Assembly (NCBI RefSeq): GCF_040947875.1
Contig: NZ_JBFRXN010000003.1
Span: forward strand, 992,001 to 1,056,000
Length of the DNA stretch: 64,000 nucleotides
Direction of reading: 5' to 3'
Source of the DNA: Pseudomonas sp. MYb118
Lineage (GTDB): Bacteria > Pseudomonadota > Gammaproteobacteria > Pseudomonadales > Pseudomonadaceae
In this document: positions 35,896 through 43,562 of the stretch, one piece after another
Layout of the letters: every line of letters starts with the position of its first letter
Numbering within the stretch: the first letter of the stretch is position 1
The notes under the pieces: model-generated
Seen by the model: the letters and a program-made list of their open reading frames with translations, nothing else
Databases searched by the model: none
Told to the model about the DNA's origin: nothing
Made by a program: the position numbers and the translations under genes

Positions 35896-36960
35896 TCACG
35901 AAGATATTTTCACACCATCGATTTCTGCAGACGCTGAAAAAACTTGACGAGCTGCAGCCTTAACACAAATCTTATTATACCCAGCAAGTATGTCAATATC
36001 ATTAACGTGAAGTACACCATGAATTTTTCCACCGAGAGCAGCCATGCACTCACCTCTAGCAGACTCAGGAATATTGAGCTGCTTCATTGTCAAGTCCAAA
36101 AAACGCCCCCCAACAAAAGTATGCTGAATAGAAAGAACACAATTACTAGAAACATTCATGTAAGCAACCAGACCATCAGAACTCGAATCCTTGACCACAC
36201 CCGTATCCGTAAGCAGCGCGCAGCGAACATCAAAAACATGTATGTGAACCATATTGACGAACTCTTTCGCGAAAAAGAATTCTTCAACATACCCCTCCAA
36301 ACTTGATTTAATCTTGTCGTCCGAATAAAGAAACAACAATAACAACCTAATCCACTGCCTATACTCGCCCGGCAAAACACCATACACCTTGCATATATAT
36401 TTTTCCTCCTCGCAACTCTTGCTCGCCAGCGCCAAATAAAGCTGAAGAGCCTCAGGACTATCAATACAATGATCAACATATGGAGCGAAGTTTCTAATGA
36501 CCTCCCTGATTTTATATGGATTCCTTAACCAATTCATCACCTTATAAGTATAGATATATTTAACATACCCCAAGAGATCAAAAAACTGTAGCCCTTTAAC
36601 CTCTTCCAGATTGATGCCGCCACTCGCTGCCTTCTCCGAGCCCCTTGCTAAAGCAACCCAATCAAGCAAGGACGAAACCTGAGCGGGATAGCCATCTTCG
36701 TACCTTTTGAACATAGCTTCAAAGTTAACTCTCTCTTTATCCCCAACGCGAGCAATGGTAAAAAGATCCTGAAATGAAAGATTTTTTTCGATAGATTTTT
36801 TCTTTCCTGGGCGAACTGCCGGCTCTTTCTTGTCAAGAATATCAAAACAGTATATCCCTGCACCCTTCGATGGGGCGGACGAATAAGAATTGACTCGCTG
36901 TTCCGCCTGAGAGACAAAATGTTGATTATGCGTAGTATTTGTATATTTTTCAAAACTCAT
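35896..36960 (-). CDS. Unassigned protein, very AT-rich gene
   Basis: About 354 residues from the ATG at 36960 (atggatgg precedes it); a GTG at 36999 is an alternative. I do not recognise it with confidence. The N-terminus has T-H-N-Q-H-F-V-S-Q-A-E-Q-R, loosely recalling the H-x-V-P-Q opening of DUF4238 proteins, followed by IYCFDILDKK. A basic patch (GKKKSIEKN) and long helices fill the middle. The end is strand-rich (LSIQHTFVGGRFLDL, KIHGVLHVNDID). Codon use is strongly A/T-ending, unlike both the core genome and the HEPN operon, so it probably came from a different donor. Confidence 0.5.
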   Translation of the reverse strand: MSFEKYTNTTHNQHFVSQAEQRVNSYSSAPSKGAGIYCFDILDKKEPAVRPGKKKSIEKNLSFQDLFTIARVGDKERVNFEAMFKRYEDGYPAQVSSLLDWVALARGSEKAASGGINLEEVKGLQFFDLLGYVKYIYTYKVMNWLRNPYKIREVIRNFAPYVDHCIDSPEALQLYLALASKSCEEEKYICKVYGVLPGEYRQWIRLLLLFLYSDDKIKSSLEGYVEEFFFAKEFVNMVHIHVFDVRCALLTDTGVVKDSSSDGLVAYMNVSSNCVLSIQHTFVGGRFLDLTMKQLNIPESARGECMAALGGKIHGVLHVNDIDILAGYNKICVKAAARQVFSASAEIDGVKISS

Positions 36961-36999
36961 AAAACCATCCATTGAATTATCAATATTAAAATATGACAC

Positions 37000-37584
37000 C
37001 AGCAGAATAACTAATCAACCAAAACCAACATTCTGACCAACTTCAGGCACCCCAAAAACCAACCCAACACAAAATTTAAGAATACCAATTCTAGATACTT
37101 TCGTTTTTAGTTTGATGATTTCAGCCTTAGCGGCGCTGTAGGTAGCGATGCTGGCCTAGGCGAATCGACTCGAACATGACAGGGCGACCCAGCACGCCGA
37201 CGCATTTCGGAGCACCTGCTCAGTGAAGATCTGGAGTGTTTAGGCGATGGAAAGCCTGCCAAACTATTGTTCGGTCGAGCGATGACTATTAGCCGCCCAA
37301 GCGTAGACGGCGTTGCAATTTGTGCAAAAGCAGGCAGCGCAAAATATCTACTAGGGGCGGCGCTTGAGGCTTCGAGGCTTCGGAGCCTTATCTGTTTAAG
37401 GGCTTTGGGGCGCAGGTGTAGGCAAGGGCAAGTGTAAACCATGACCCTTGCATTCAGGCCACGGCTTACAAATTCCCTCGTAGAGCGGTGCCCTAGCCAA
37501 AGACAATGGCCTTCAGCTCAGTATACGCGGGGCCGGACGGCAAAATGGCTTACGTTTACACACCTCCACCAAAAGTGGTGCCAC
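37000..37584. other. Island right margin with coding traces, no intact gene
   Basis: About 580 bp. A plus-strand frame around 37190-37437 (ISEHLLSEDLECLGDGKPAK) has coding character but no start. A 40-codon frame (MAFSSVYAGPDGKMAYVYT...) runs from 37508 through the right direct repeat to a stop at 37628. These may be remnants of an element gene adjacent to the att site, where an integrase would be expected, but I cannot identify one. Confidence 0.45.
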
Positions 37585-37604
37585 ACAACGGATCTGGTGG
37601 CCAT
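37518..37604 (-). other. Truncated dnaQ start fused to island DNA
   Basis: The right repeat retains the dnaQ ATG (37604), leader and six full codons (MATRSV). The frame then runs into island sequence and stops after 28 codons. This is the scar left on the rnhA side by the insertion. Confidence 0.6.
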
Positions 37605-37635
37605 CAGTGTTCAGCTCTCAATCGGTGATTCTTGT
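37585..37635. repeat. Right direct repeat (attR-like)
   Basis: 51 bp identical to 26946-26996. The first difference beyond it is G for C, which changes TTGACA (left copy, minus strand) to TTCACA. Confidence 0.9.
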
Positions 37636-37678
37636 GAAAGGCGGGGATCTTAGCATGGCCGTTGACCGGGTTGCGCCT

Positions 37679-37754
37679 ATCGCGAGCAGGCTCGCTCCCA
37701 CAGAGGATCTGTGGCGTTCACAAAACCCAGTGTGGGAGCGAGCCTGCTCGCGAT
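37679..37754. repeat. REP pair (tail-to-tail) in the rnhA-dnaQ gap
   Basis: Reverse REP first, forward REP second, about 26 bp apart. It belongs to the original rnhA-dnaQ intergenic space, outside the island. Confidence 0.9.
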
Positions 37755-37776
37755 GGCCCCACCTCGGCCTCAGGAC

Positions 37777-38229
37777 TCAACCCTGCTTGAACCCCCGAAC
37801 CTCATCCACCCCGCGGTTGGCCAACTGGTCCGCCCGCTCGTTGCCATGATGGCCGATGTGCCCACGCACCCACTTCCAGGTCACGTTGTGGCGGTTGACC
37901 TGTTCGTCCAGCTGCTTCCACAGGTCGGCATTCTTCACCGGTTCCTTGGCCGCGGTTTTCCAGCCGCGCTTCTTCCAGTTGGCCATCCATTCATTGATGC
38001 CCTTCATCACATACTGCGAGTCGGTCACCAGCAGCACGTCGCAGGAGCGCTTGAGCTCTTCCAGGCCACGGATCGCGCCCATCAGCTCCATGCGGTTGTT
38101 GGTGGTATTGGCTTCGCCGCCCCACAGTTCCTTTTCAACGCCCTTGTACACCAGCAATGCGCCCCAGCCGCCGGGGCCGGGGTTGCCTTTGCAGGCGCCG
38201 TCGGTGAACAGTTCTACGCTATCGCTCAT
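37777..38229 (-). CDS. rnhA: Ribonuclease HI
   Basis: A 150-residue RNase H. The active-site acids are in [19 protein letters not shown] (first Asp), [16 protein letters not shown] (Glu), [12 protein letters not shown] (second Asp) and [10 protein letters not shown] (last Asp, with the flexible-loop His just before in GHIGHHGNE). It degrades RNA in RNA:DNA hybrids. It normally lies immediately upstream of dnaQ; here the island intervenes. The methyltransferase at 38320 is upstream in the same direction. Confidence 0.95.
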   Translation of the reverse strand: MSDSVELFTDGACKGNPGPGGWGALLVYKGVEKELWGGEANTTNNRMELMGAIRGLEELKRSCDVLLVTDSQYVMKGINEWMANWKKRGWKTAAKEPVKNADLWKQLDEQVNRHNVTWKWVRGHIGHHGNERADQLANRGVDEVRGFKQG

Positions 38230-38319
38230 GCCAATCTATCCAAAAAATGCAGTGGCCCGCCGAGCCGCGCTCGACGACGCCCAGGGCCGGGGTACGCCCG
38301 GCCGGGAATGAAAAAGGGT

Positions 38320-39078
38320 TCAAGGTTCGATGTTGCGCCGGTTGACCTTGGCCATCGGCAACGGAATCAGCTTGCCCATCGGCTCGCGACGCTCCTGACG
38401 CAGCGGGCGCAGGCCGACCACGATCTTGCGCGCCACCAATAAATAGAAGCCGCCACCCGACAGTTGCCAGTTACCGGCCCTGCGTTCCCAACCGGCCAGC
38501 CGGGCTTGCCAGGCGGGCGACGCAAGCGGCGGACGATAGCACCCGAAGCGACGTTTCTCCAGCGCGAAGCCCAGCAGGTTCAGCCAGTCACCGACCCGTG
38601 ACGGCGAAATGCAGCGAGCCTGGCGCAAGGCATCGTGGGCGAACGCATGGCGCAGCCCCCAGGAACTCCACGGATTGATGCCGATGATCAGCAAGTGCCC
38701 GCCCGGTCGCACCGCGCTTGCCGCCTCGCGCAACAGGCCATGGGGCGACAGACAGAAATCCAGGCCGTGCTGCAGCACCACCACATCGGCGGCGTGCTCG
38801 CTCAATGGCCAGGCCTGTTCCTCACAGACGATCTCGACACCCGGCAACGGCGCGCCGAGCCGCACATTGCGCTGCACCTGGGGTGCCGACGGCGGGGTTT
38901 CAGCCGACGGGCCGTAATGCACCAGGTAACCGCCGAAGAAGCGGCCCAACTCGTCTTCGAGCATGCGCCGCTCTTCGTCCAGCAGAAATTGCCCAAGCGG
39001 GCCGGACAGCCATTCACGGGCCGCACTGATCAATGCGAGCCAGTCAGGATCGGCCTGAGCGAACGCTTTATCGGTCAT
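38320..39078 (-). CDS. Class I SAM-dependent methyltransferase
   Basis: 252 residues from the ATG at 39078 with ggagaatgca before it. The frame is open upstream, but that region overlaps gloB's promoter side and lacks a site. The Rossmann core is partly visible: a nucleotide-binding acid in [12 protein letters not shown], the strand [20 protein letters not shown] and [16 protein letters not shown]. This matches the methyltransferase beside rnhA in P. aeruginosa (PA1814 region). The substrate is unknown. Confidence 0.75.
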   Translation of the reverse strand: MTDKAFAQADPDWLALISAAREWLSGPLGQFLLDEERRMLEDELGRFFGGYLVHYGPSAETPPSAPQVQRNVRLGAPLPGVEIVCEEQAWPLSEHAADVVVLQHGLDFCLSPHGLLREAASAVRPGGHLLIIGINPWSSWGLRHAFAHDALRQARCISPSRVGDWLNLLGFALEKRRFGCYRPPLASPAWQARLAGWERRAGNWQLSGGGFYLLVARKIVVGLRPLRQERREPMGKLIPLPMAKVNRRNIEP

Positions 39079-39143
39079 TGCATTCTCCAACGCGCCAGGA
39101 AGTTCTAAGATGCGCCATTGTTTACCGCTTGGCGAATCCATTG

Positions 39144-39911
39144 ATGATACAGATCACAGCCCTGCCCGCCTTCACAGACAACTACATCTGGTTGTTACAA
39201 GATCCCGACACCCGTCACTGCGCCGTGGTCGATCCGGGCGACGCCGCGCCGGTGCAAGCCTGGCTGGCCGCGAATCCGGGCTGGGTGCTCACGGACATTC
39301 TGATCACTCATCATCATCACGACCACGTCGGCGGCGTGGAGCAACTGAAAAAAGCGACGGACGCGAAGGTCTACGGACCGGCCAGCGAAAAGATCCCGGC
39401 ACGGGACGTCGGCCTCAAGGATAACGACCGCATCAACGTGCTGGGTTGGGACTTCGACGTCTACGCGGTTCCCGGCCACACCCTGGGCCATATCGCCTTC
39501 TATCATGAGGGCGTGCTGTTCTGTGGCGACACCCTGTTCGCCGCCGGCTGCGGACGCCTGTTCGAAGGCACGCCCGAGCAGATGCACACTTCCTTGAGTC
39601 GCCTCGCGGCGCTGCCGGAGCAGACGCGGGTGTATTGCACCCACGAATACACCCTGAGCAACCTGCGCTTTGCCGTTGCCGTGGAACCTGGCAACCGGCA
39701 CACCGCCGAGCGCCTGGCCGAGGTCATGGAGAAACGCCAGGCCGGGGTCATCACCCTGCCCTCGACACTGGCCCTGGAAAAGCAGACCAACCCCTTCCTG
39801 AGGGTCGGTGAAACATCCGTTAAAGATAAAGTGGACGAACGGAACGGCCCTCAAGACCGGGCTCCCAGCGCGGTTTTTGCCGCTTTGAGGGCGTGGAAAG
39901 ACACCTTCTGA
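39144..39911 (+). CDS. gloB: Hydroxyacylglutathione hydrolase (glyoxalase II)
   Basis: A 255-residue metallo-beta-lactamase-fold enzyme. The metal motif T-H-x-H-x-D-H is plain ([13 protein letters not shown]). Further ligands are in [12 protein letters not shown] and [17 protein letters not shown], and substrate contacts in [13 protein letters not shown]. It hydrolyses S-lactoylglutathione to lactate and glutathione in methylglyoxal detoxification. The start is the ATG at 39144 ([14 protein letters not shown]), matching the family; the upstream open frame is excluded. Confidence 0.95.
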   Translation: MIQITALPAFTDNYIWLLQDPDTRHCAVVDPGDAAPVQAWLAANPGWVLTDILITHHHHDHVGGVEQLKKATDAKVYGPASEKIPARDVGLKDNDRINVLGWDFDVYAVPGHTLGHIAFYHEGVLFCGDTLFAAGCGRLFEGTPEQMHTSLSRLAALPEQTRVYCTHEYTLSNLRFAVAVEPGNRHTAERLAEVMEKRQAGVITLPSTLALEKQTNPFLRVGETSVKDKVDERNGPQDRAPSAVFAALRAWKDTF

Positions 39912-40010
39912 GGGGGCCCTGCGGCAACGCGGCAGATCGTTTTGGTTGACCGAACAGGGTGCGCTTTCTAGAATCGCCCGACATTTTTGCCCGGAACTTA
40001 CTTCCAGCCA

Positions 40011-41465
40011 ATGTCGTCATCTATTCGTAAGTCCATCAATTCGAACGCACTGACCCGCCTGGCACAAGCCATCGCGGTGGCTGTGTCCGCCACCCTGGCG
40101 GGCTGTTCCAGCCATGTGCCACAGACTGAAGCGACTCACACGCCGAACATTGCCGCGCGGGCCAAACAGAAGCCTATCTGGCTCAGCGAAAAGCCGAGCC
40201 CGCAGATTCCCCAGGACGTCTGGGAGCGCATGCGCCAGGGTTTCCAGTTGCAGGAAGGCATTGGCGTCAACCCGCGTATCGAGCAACAGCGCCTGTGGTT
40301 CGCCAGTAACCCGTCCTTCCTGGAAAACGCCGGCGAACGCGGCAGCCTCTACATTCATTACATCGTCGAGCGCCTCGAAGAACGCAACATGCCGCTGGAA
40401 CTGGCTCTGCTGCCAGTGATTGAAAGTGCCTACAACCCGATGGCCTATTCCCGGGCCGATGCGGTTGGCCTGTGGCAGTTCATCCCGTCCACCGGGCGTT
40501 ACTTCAACCTGCGCCAGACCCGTTTCTATGATGGCCGTCGCGATATCACCGCCTCGACCACCGCGGCCATGGATTACCTGACCCGCCTGCACGACATGTT
40601 CAACGGCGACTGGCTGCTGGCCCTGGCGGCCTACAACGCCGGCGAAGGCACGGTCAGCCGCGCCATCGAGCGCAATGAAAAGCTCGGCCTGCCGACCGAT
40701 TACTGGAACCTGCCGCTGCCCGCCGAAACCCAGGCCTATGTGCCCAAGCTGCTGGCACTGTCGCAGGTAGTACTGGCCCCCGAGGCCTACGGCGTGAACC
40801 TCAACCCGATCGCCAACGAACCGTACTTCCAGGTCGTCGAAATCAACCAGCGCATGGACCTGTCCAAGGTCGCCGCGGTGGCCAACATCGACGAAGACGA
40901 ACTGTTCCAGCTCAACCCGGCCTTCAAGCAGCGCACCACCATCGACGGTCCCCAGCACCTGCTGGTGCCGACGTCCAAGGCGCAACTGCTGACCACCAGC
41001 CTGTCGACCATGCGCCCTGACGAGTTGATCAGCAAGCGTCCGCTCAAGCCAGTGTTCGAAGGGGCCAACAGCCCGGCAGTGGCCAGCGCCAAGCGCAGCT
41101 ACAAGGTCAAGCGCGGCGACAACCTGGGCACCATCGCCAAGGCGAACAAGGTTGACGTCAAGGACCTGCAACGCTGGAACAAGCTGACCGGCCAGAACCT
41201 CAAGGTGGGCCAGACCCTGGTGATGCAGGACAACAGCAAGCGCAGCAGCGGACGCGTCGACACCGTGGTCGCGGCCAATGCCAAGACCAGCGCCAAGACC
41301 AAGGGCAAGAAGGAACAGACCCAGTACAAGGTCCAGCAAGGCGATTCGCTGTACATTGTCGCCAAGCGCTTCAACGTCGAGATGCAACACCTCAAGCGCT
41401 GGAATCCACGCGTGGGCAAGGCCCTCAAGCCTGGGCAGATGCTCACGGTCGCCTCGCCGCATTGA
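40011..41465 (+). CDS. mltD: Membrane-bound lytic murein transglycosylase D
   Basis: 484 residues from the ATG at 40011 (MSSSIRKSINSNALTRL). A lipoprotein signal ends in the lipobox LAGC, so the protein is lipid-anchored in the envelope. The SLT domain has the catalytic Glu in LLPVIESAYNPMAYSRADA and the family motifs GLWQFIPSTGRY and LALAAYNAGEGTV. Two C-terminal LysM peptidoglycan-binding domains follow (YKVKRGDNLGTIAKANKVD and YKVQQGDSLYIVAKRFNVE). It cleaves the glycan strand to anhydromuropeptides. A strong terminator follows. Confidence 0.95.
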   Translation: MSSSIRKSINSNALTRLAQAIAVAVSATLAGCSSHVPQTEATHTPNIAARAKQKPIWLSEKPSPQIPQDVWERMRQGFQLQEGIGVNPRIEQQRLWFASNPSFLENAGERGSLYIHYIVERLEERNMPLELALLPVIESAYNPMAYSRADAVGLWQFIPSTGRYFNLRQTRFYDGRRDITASTTAAMDYLTRLHDMFNGDWLLALAAYNAGEGTVSRAIERNEKLGLPTDYWNLPLPAETQAYVPKLLALSQVVLAPEAYGVNLNPIANEPYFQVVEINQRMDLSKVAAVANIDEDELFQLNPAFKQRTTIDGPQHLLVPTSKAQLLTTSLSTMRPDELISKRPLKPVFEGANSPAVASAKRSYKVKRGDNLGTIAKANKVDVKDLQRWNKLTGQNLKVGQTLVMQDNSKRSSGRVDTVVAANAKTSAKTKGKKEQTQYKVQQGDSLYIVAKRFNVEMQHLKRWNPRVGKALKPGQMLTVASPH

Positions 41466-41469
41466 CAAG

Positions 41470-41496
41470 AAGCCCCTGGAAACAGGGGCTTTTTTG
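41470..41496 (+). terminator. Rho-independent terminator after mltD
   Basis: Stem aagcccctg / caggggctt with a short loop, followed by a run of T, 5 nt after the mltD stop. Confidence 0.85.
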
Positions 41497-41520
41497 TTTC
41501 TGGGGTTGCTCACCTGGCCC

Positions 41521-41611
41521 CTGTAGGAGCGAGCTTGCTCGCGATGGCGATGTGTCAGTCGCCTCATCTTTAGCTGATACACCGCGATCGCGAGCAAGCT
41601 CGCTCCTACAG
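41521..41611. repeat. REPIN, tag/ctt variant
   Basis: Inverted taggagcgagcttgctcgc copies with about 41 bp between, just after the mltD terminator. Confidence 0.9.
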
Positions 41612-41729
41612 GGGGGCGCGTACGCCAGTAACCAACAATTAACCCCGCATTAAAGCCCCGTCTTTTTCCTGTCCATACAAGCTGTTACTGTACGGGCCAT
41701 AAAAGCCCAAGCCGCCTGGATCGGATCCC

Positions 41730-43562
41730 TTGACGCGTCCCCTCCTCCTGTTCCTGATCAGCCTGGCCTTGAGCTCCTCCGCAAGCGCGACGATCAGCGA
41801 AAGCCATGGTTATGCGCAGTTCGGCACGCTCAAGTACCCGGCCAGATTTACCCACTTCGACTGGGTCAACCCGCAAGCGCCCAAGGGCGGTACGTTGCGG
41901 GTGATGGCGTTTGGCACTTTCGACACGCTCAATCCCTACACCTTCAAGGGCACCAGCCCGGTCGCCACGCCGAATTTCCTGCAATACGGGATCAACGAGC
42001 TGAACGAACCGCTGATGGTCGGCACCGGCCAGTACGCACCGTCCGGTGACGAGCCCACCTCCAGCTACGGTCTGATCGCCCAGTCGGTGGAATACAGCGA
42101 AGATCGCAGCTGGGTGGTGTTCAACCTGCGGCCGGAGGCTCGCTTTCACGACGGCGTGCCGATTACCGCCTACGACGTGGCCTTTTCCTACCGCCTGCTG
42201 CTCAAGGAAGGCCACCCGCAATACCGTACCAATTTGCAGGAAGTGCTGCGCGTCGACGTGCTCAACCCGCATCGCATCCGTTTTGTGTTCAAGCGCGCCG
42301 GCAATCCGCTGTTGATCCTGCGCCTGGGTGAACTGCCGGTGCTGCCGCAACATTACTGGAAAGGTCGCGACTTCAAGGCCACCACCTTCGAGCCGCCGCT
42401 GGGCAGCGGGCCTTATCGCATCAGCTCGGTCACCCCCGGTCGGCAGATTGTCTTCGAACGGGTCAAGGATTACTGGGGCAAGGACCTGCCGGTCAACCGC
42501 GGCAAGTACAACGTCGACCGCATGGAAGTGGAGTTCTACCGCGACAGCGACGTGGCGTTCGAAGCCTTCAAGGCCGGCGAGTTCGACATCTATATCGAGC
42601 ACCAGGCCAAGAACTGGGACACCGGCTACCGCTTCCCGGCGGTCAATCGCGGCGACGTGATCAAGGCGCAGATCGCCCACCAGATACCGACCCAGACCCA
42701 GGGCCTGTTCATGAACACCCGTCGCGCCACCTTCTCGGACGCCAGGGTCAGGGAAGCGCTGGGGCTGATGTTCGACTTCGAATGGACTAACCGCACGCTG
42801 TTCAGCGGCGCCTACAAGCGCGCCATGAGCTACTACCCCAACAGCGAGTTCACCGCCAGCGGCCTGCCGGTCGGCCATGAATGGCTGATGCTCAAGCCGT
42901 ATCGCGAGCAATTGCCCGCGCGGATGTTCACCGAACCCTTCACCCTGGCGCAGACCCAGGGCCGCGGCATCCCCCGGGAAACCATGCGCAAGGCCCTGGG
43001 CCTGCTCGGCGAAGCAGGCTGGAAGCTCAACGGCCAGCGCCTGCAGAACGCCGCCGGGCAACCGCTGCGCCTGGAAATCCTGCTGGTCAACCCGAACCTG
43101 GAACGCATTCTCCAGCCCTATGTCGAGAACCTTGCCAGCATCGGCGTCGAAGCACGGCTGCGCACGGTGGACCGCGCGCAATACAAGCAGCGCCTGGACC
43201 AGTTCGATTTCGACATGATCCTCATGACCCTCAGCCAGACCCTGAGTCCGGGCCTGGAGCAATGGCAGTACTTCCATTCCAGCCAGGTCGGGGTCAAGGG
43301 CAGCAAGAACTACGCCGGCATCGCCAACCCGGTGGTCGACCATCTGCTCGAACAACTGCTCGCCGCCAAGACCCGTGACGAACAGGTGGCCGCCGGCAAG
43401 GCCCTGGACCGCGTGCTGCTGTGGCAGCACTACATGATTCCCAACTGGTATCTCAACTATCACCGCCTGGCGTACCGTAACCGGTTCGCCTTCGTCACCA
43501 CGCCGCCCTACACCCTGGGCCTGAGCGCGTGGTGGTTGAAATCTTCGGAGAAAGATCAATGA
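41730..43562 (+). CDS. nppA1: Periplasmic peptide-binding protein of ABC importer, first paralogue
   Basis: A 610-residue SBP_bac_5-type protein from a TTG at 41730 with a cleavable signal peptide (LLLFLISLALSSSASA). Family landmarks are PKGGTLRVMAFGTFDTLNP, an R-P-E-A-R-F-H-D-G segment, LGSGPYRISSVTPGRQ and DYWGKDLPVNRGKYN. Its position upstream of the permeases and fabI equals PA1811/PA1810. In PA14 the NppA1A2BCD system is known to take up peptidyl-nucleoside antibiotics; YejABEF of E. coli takes up microcin C. Physiological cargo is probably short peptides. The stop overlaps the next gene's ATG (ATGA). Confidence 0.85.
   Translation: MTRPLLLFLISLALSSSASATISESHGYAQFGTLKYPARFTHFDWVNPQAPKGGTLRVMAFGTFDTLNPYTFKGTSPVATPNFLQYGINELNEPLMVGTGQYAPSGDEPTSSYGLIAQSVEYSEDRSWVVFNLRPEARFHDGVPITAYDVAFSYRLLLKEGHPQYRTNLQEVLRVDVLNPHRIRFVFKRAGNPLLILRLGELPVLPQHYWKGRDFKATTFEPPLGSGPYRISSVTPGRQIVFERVKDYWGKDLPVNRGKYNVDRMEVEFYRDSDVAFEAFKAGEFDIYIEHQAKNWDTGYRFPAVNRGDVIKAQIAHQIPTQTQGLFMNTRRATFSDARVREALGLMFDFEWTNRTLFSGAYKRAMSYYPNSEFTASGLPVGHEWLMLKPYREQLPARMFTEPFTLAQTQGRGIPRETMRKALGLLGEAGWKLNGQRLQNAAGQPLRLEILLVNPNLERILQPYVENLASIGVEARLRTVDRAQYKQRLDQFDFDMILMTLSQTLSPGLEQWQYFHSSQVGVKGSKNYAGIANPVVDHLLEQLLAAKTRDEQVAAGKALDRVLLWQHYMIPNWYLNYHRLAYRNRFAFVTTPPYTLGLSAWWLKSSEKDQ

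Larger units (their letters stand above)
26946..37635. mobile_element. Genomic island inserted between rnhA and dnaQ
   Basis: About 10.6 kb bounded by a 51-bp perfect direct repeat. Genes flanking it (dnaQ, ldcA to the left; rnhA, methyltransferase, gloB, mltD to the right) keep the order known in other pseudomonads, so the segment is an insertion. It has visibly lower GC than the flanks and no REP elements inside, and 35800-37080 is especially AT-rich. The cargo consists of defence-like, unassigned and decayed genes. I recognise no integrase, transposase or relaxase. It may be a non-autonomous or decayed integrative element; the recombinase may have been lost or acted in trans. Confidence 0.8.

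Noticed and set aside
41685..43559. 624-codon minus-strand open frame
   Set aside because: Shadow of the nppA1-type gene; the plus strand has clear signal peptide and family motifs.
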